Of a stretch of 6,850 nt of DNA, positions 5,454 through 6,850 are shown piece after piece. Made by a program: the position numbers and the translations under genes. How positions within the stretch are numbered: the first letter of the stretch is position 1; each line of letters starts with the position of its first letter. The stretch comes from an uncultured Paracoccaceae bacterium. GTDB taxonomy: Bacteria; Pseudomonadota; Alphaproteobacteria; Rhodobacterales; Rhodobacteraceae. The DNA is taken from positions 1 to 6,850 of the forward strand of contig CALFYQ010000327.1 of assembly GCA_937952085.1 (NCBI GenBank), read 5' to 3'. A model generated the notes under the pieces. The model did no database searches. It was not told where the DNA came from and saw only the letters and a program-made list of their open reading frames with translations.

Positions 5454-6637
5454 GCCTCGGTCTCGCGGATCGGAAGCGCCGCCGCCGGCCAGTCCATGCC
5501 GCCCATCATCGCCTCGATCTCGCCGAAGTAATTCGGGTTCATGACGATGACGGTTCGGACGCCGCGCGCCCGCGCCGCCTCGGGGGAGACGATCTCGAGC
5601 CCCGTCACCGGCAGGAAGCCGCCCTGCTTCTTCGCGTTGAGGTCGATCGCCGCGTCGATCAGTCCGGGCTCGAGACGGTTCAGAACCAGGGTGAAGGTCA
5701 CGCCCTTCGAGGCGGCGCCCCAGATCGCCACCGGCCCTGCGCGGCGGAGCGCGCGCAGCCGTTCCGCCCAGGCTTCGAAAAAGCGCGCCTCCGCTGCCTT
5801 GTGCGCGAAGACGACCGGCGCGAGGTCGGGCCGCCCCGCGCCCCTCGGCCCGCCCCGCGCGGCTTCGGTCCACATGTACTGATCGCCGAAGACGCCCGTG
5901 GTGCGCCCTTCGAGGCCGAATTCGCGCAGAAGATATTCGATCGAGGTCGGGCTGTAGAGCGAGCAATGCTCATAGTACCAGTCCTCGAAAGCGTCGTTTC
6001 GCAGCGTCCAGCCCACATCGGGGGTCTCCAGGAAAAGCCGGGGCGCGCCGCCGCGCGAGAAGAGCTCCGCGAGCGAGGCGATGAAGGGCCTCGGCGCGGC
6101 GATGTGTTCGATCGTATGGCGGGAGACCACGGCGGCCAGTTCCGCCGGAATCCGGTCCAGCGAGTCCCGTCCGAAATAGGCGCGATGGATCTTCATCCCG
6201 TCCTCGCGCTCGTCCGGCCCGGTATAGGCCGGGTCGAAGCCGATCTTCGGCGCGTCGAGGCCCGCCCGCGCCATCGCCTGCATGAACTCGCCGTTCCAGC
6301 AGCCGATCTCCACCACGGCGCCCGGCGACGCGCCAAGCGCGCGCGCCACGGCCCTCGCCCGCTCCTCCTGGTGGGCGCGGTAAAAGCCGGAGCCCTGGGC
6401 GTCGTTGTTGTAATCCTTGCCGTAGTCGATCCGCCCCGGATCGAACGCGCTGTTCCAGACGAAATTGCACCGCTCGCAGAAGCGCATCTTCAGCACATGG
6501 GTGGGAAACCCGATCGCCTCCTCCCGCGTCGGCACGATGACATTCTGCAGCACCGGGACGCCGTCCCGCTCGATCGCCGTCGGATGATCGGCGTCCTTGA
6601 GGCAGACGGGGCAGGCGCAGGCGGCGTTCGATGGCAT
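5447..6637 (-). CDS. Zinc-binding SAM-dependent methyltransferase, sugar C-methyltransferase type
   Basis: The 396 residues show the three-part build of NovU/TcaB9-type C-methyltransferases, which methylate a ring carbon of nucleotide-linked deoxy-keto sugars with S-adenosylmethionine. First is an N-terminal zinc-binding region with C9-x2-C12 and C54-x2-C57. Second is a Rossmann SAM domain with motif I VVEIGCWNGEF (108-118), an acidic D135 in GFDP, SRHTIEHI (172-179) and YYEHCSLYSP (221-230). Third is a C-terminal domain starting IWGAASKGVTF (305-315) and continuing to VIVMNPNYFGEI (363-374). Y76, H178, Y222, E223 and H224 fall near the catalytic residues I remember for TcaB9, but this needs an alignment. 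The glycine loop is GCWNG where GSNDG is more usual. The start ATG has AGGA 11 nt upstream, slightly far. No nucleotide-sugar genes are visible, so the acceptor is open; a non-sugar substrate is possible. The gene converges on the MFS gene. Confidence 0.82.
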   Translation of the reverse strand: MPSNAACACPVCLKDADHPTAIERDGVPVLQNVIVPTREEAIGFPTHVLKMRFCERCNFVWNSAFDPGRIDYGKDYNNDAQGSGFYRAHQEERARAVARALGASPGAVVEIGCWNGEFMQAMARAGLDAPKIGFDPAYTGPDEREDGMKIHRAYFGRDSLDRIPAELAAVVSRHTIEHIAAPRPFIASLAELFSRGGAPRLFLETPDVGWTLRNDAFEDWYYEHCSLYSPTSIEYLLREFGLEGRTTGVFGDQYMWTEAARGGPRGAGRPDLAPVVFAHKAAEARFFEAWAERLRALRRAGPVAIWGAASKGVTFTLVLNRLEPGLIDAAIDLNAKKQGGFLPVTGLEIVSPEAARARGVRTVIVMNPNYFGEIEAMMGGMDWPAAALPIRETEAA

Positions 6638-6706
6638 CGGCGGGGCGATCCTGTTCAGTTCGGGGGCGCGGCGCTGGCCCCATTGAGGGGCTGGCGGCGG
6701 ACTCTA

Positions 6707-6727
6707 TCCATCCGGCCGGGGGATGGA
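6707..6727 (-). repeat. 7-bp stem-loop in the gap upstream of the methyltransferase gene
   Basis: TCCATCC (6707-6713) and GGATGGA (6721-6727) are exact complements around a 7-nt loop. It lies between the end of the ABC ATPase gene and the methyltransferase start, both on minus. It may end the upstream transcript together with the neighbouring hairpin. There is no T tract. Confidence 0.3.
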
Positions 6728-6730
6728 AGT

Positions 6731-6753
6731 GCGGCGCGGCGTAACGGCGCCGC
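6731..6753 (-). terminator. GC hairpin just after the ABC ATPase stop, weak terminator candidate
   Basis: GCGGCGC (6731-6737) pairs exactly with GCGCCGC (6747-6753) around a 9-nt loop. On minus it begins 1 nt after the ABC ATPase stop codon. The bases that follow (ACTTCCATCC) hold few T residues, so termination is uncertain. Confidence 0.3.
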
Positions 6754-6754
6754 C

Positions 6755-6850
6755 TCACGCGCCGATCCGCGCCACCCGGCCGCCGGCCGCCGCGGCGTCC
6801 GCCGGGTCGTGCGTGACGAGCAGAACGGGAAGGCCCCGGGTCCGCGCCGC
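6755..6850 (-). CDS. ABC transporter ATP-binding protein, C-terminal end (partial at right edge)
   Basis: Only the last 31 residues lie in the window. The frame is open to the right edge and ends with TGA. It reads RGLPVLLVTHDPADAAAAGRRVARIGA. The V-T-H-D motif after a hydrophobic beta strand is the H-loop (switch histidine) of ABC ATPases, and the following acidic-alanine helix and short final strand are the normal end of the nucleotide-binding domain. The protein would act on the inner face of the membrane, energising import or export. It ends very soon after the H-loop, as in compact importer ATPases such as the YnjD or ThiQ type; that comparison is from memory. Walker A, signature and Walker B motifs lie outside the window, so the substrate class cannot be set. 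The methyltransferase gene follows on the same strand 117 bp downstream. Confidence 0.75.
   Translation of the reverse strand, partial: AARTRGLPVLLVTHDPADAAAAGGRVARIGA

Noticed and set aside
5970..6758. 262-codon minus-strand frame overlapping the methyltransferase gene in another phase
   Set aside because: It is Arg/Gly-rich without a motif and conflicts with the methyltransferase frame, which carries all the expected motifs.

Overview
The window is GC-rich (about 70% in the coding parts by eye) and packed with bacterial genes. Codon use strongly favours G/C at third positions. Family content (IspG, a MeaB/ArgK GTPase, an FmdA/AmdA amidase) fits an alphaproteobacterium, perhaps Rhodobacterales; the taxonomy is inferred from composition and gene style, with no marker gene to confirm it.

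Layout, left to right. (1) The 3' end of an acetamidase/formamidase gene on + enters from the left edge. (2) A lower-GC patch at about 240-600 (56% by hand count of 241-600) holds one small minus-strand gene for a 63-residue Cys/His-rich protein with a strong Shine-Dalgarno. (3) ispG on + encodes the Fe-S enzyme of the MEP isoprenoid pathway, with all its cluster cysteines. (4) A 264-bp gap after ispG carries three hairpins, the largest a perfect 21-bp inverted repeat. (5) Three + genes follow: a divergent acyltransferase-3 membrane protein that lacks the usual TM1 histidine, a MeaB-type G3E GTPase that services adenosylcobalamin-dependent methylmalonyl-CoA mutase, and a 12-TM MFS transporter. 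(6) On the opposite strand, a zinc-binding, SAM-dependent C-methyltransferase-type gene converges on the transporter. The two stop codons are six bases apart, and both lie inside one perfect 20-bp palindrome. (7) At the right edge is the last part of an ABC transporter ATPase gene on minus, identified from its H-loop.

Functionally this is mostly a run of core and accessory metabolic genes that do not form one obvious pathway. The acyltransferase-like gene, meaB and the MFS gene are co-directional with gaps of 57 and 31 bp and could be co-transcribed. A carboxylate substrate for the MFS protein would fit meaB, but nothing in the sequence proves it. I found no CRISPR array, tRNA, rRNA, insertion sequence or recognisable defence system. 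The most unusual items are the inverted-repeat cluster after ispG, the acyltransferase with a replaced histidine, the small Cys-rich gene in the low-GC patch and the stop-codon palindrome.
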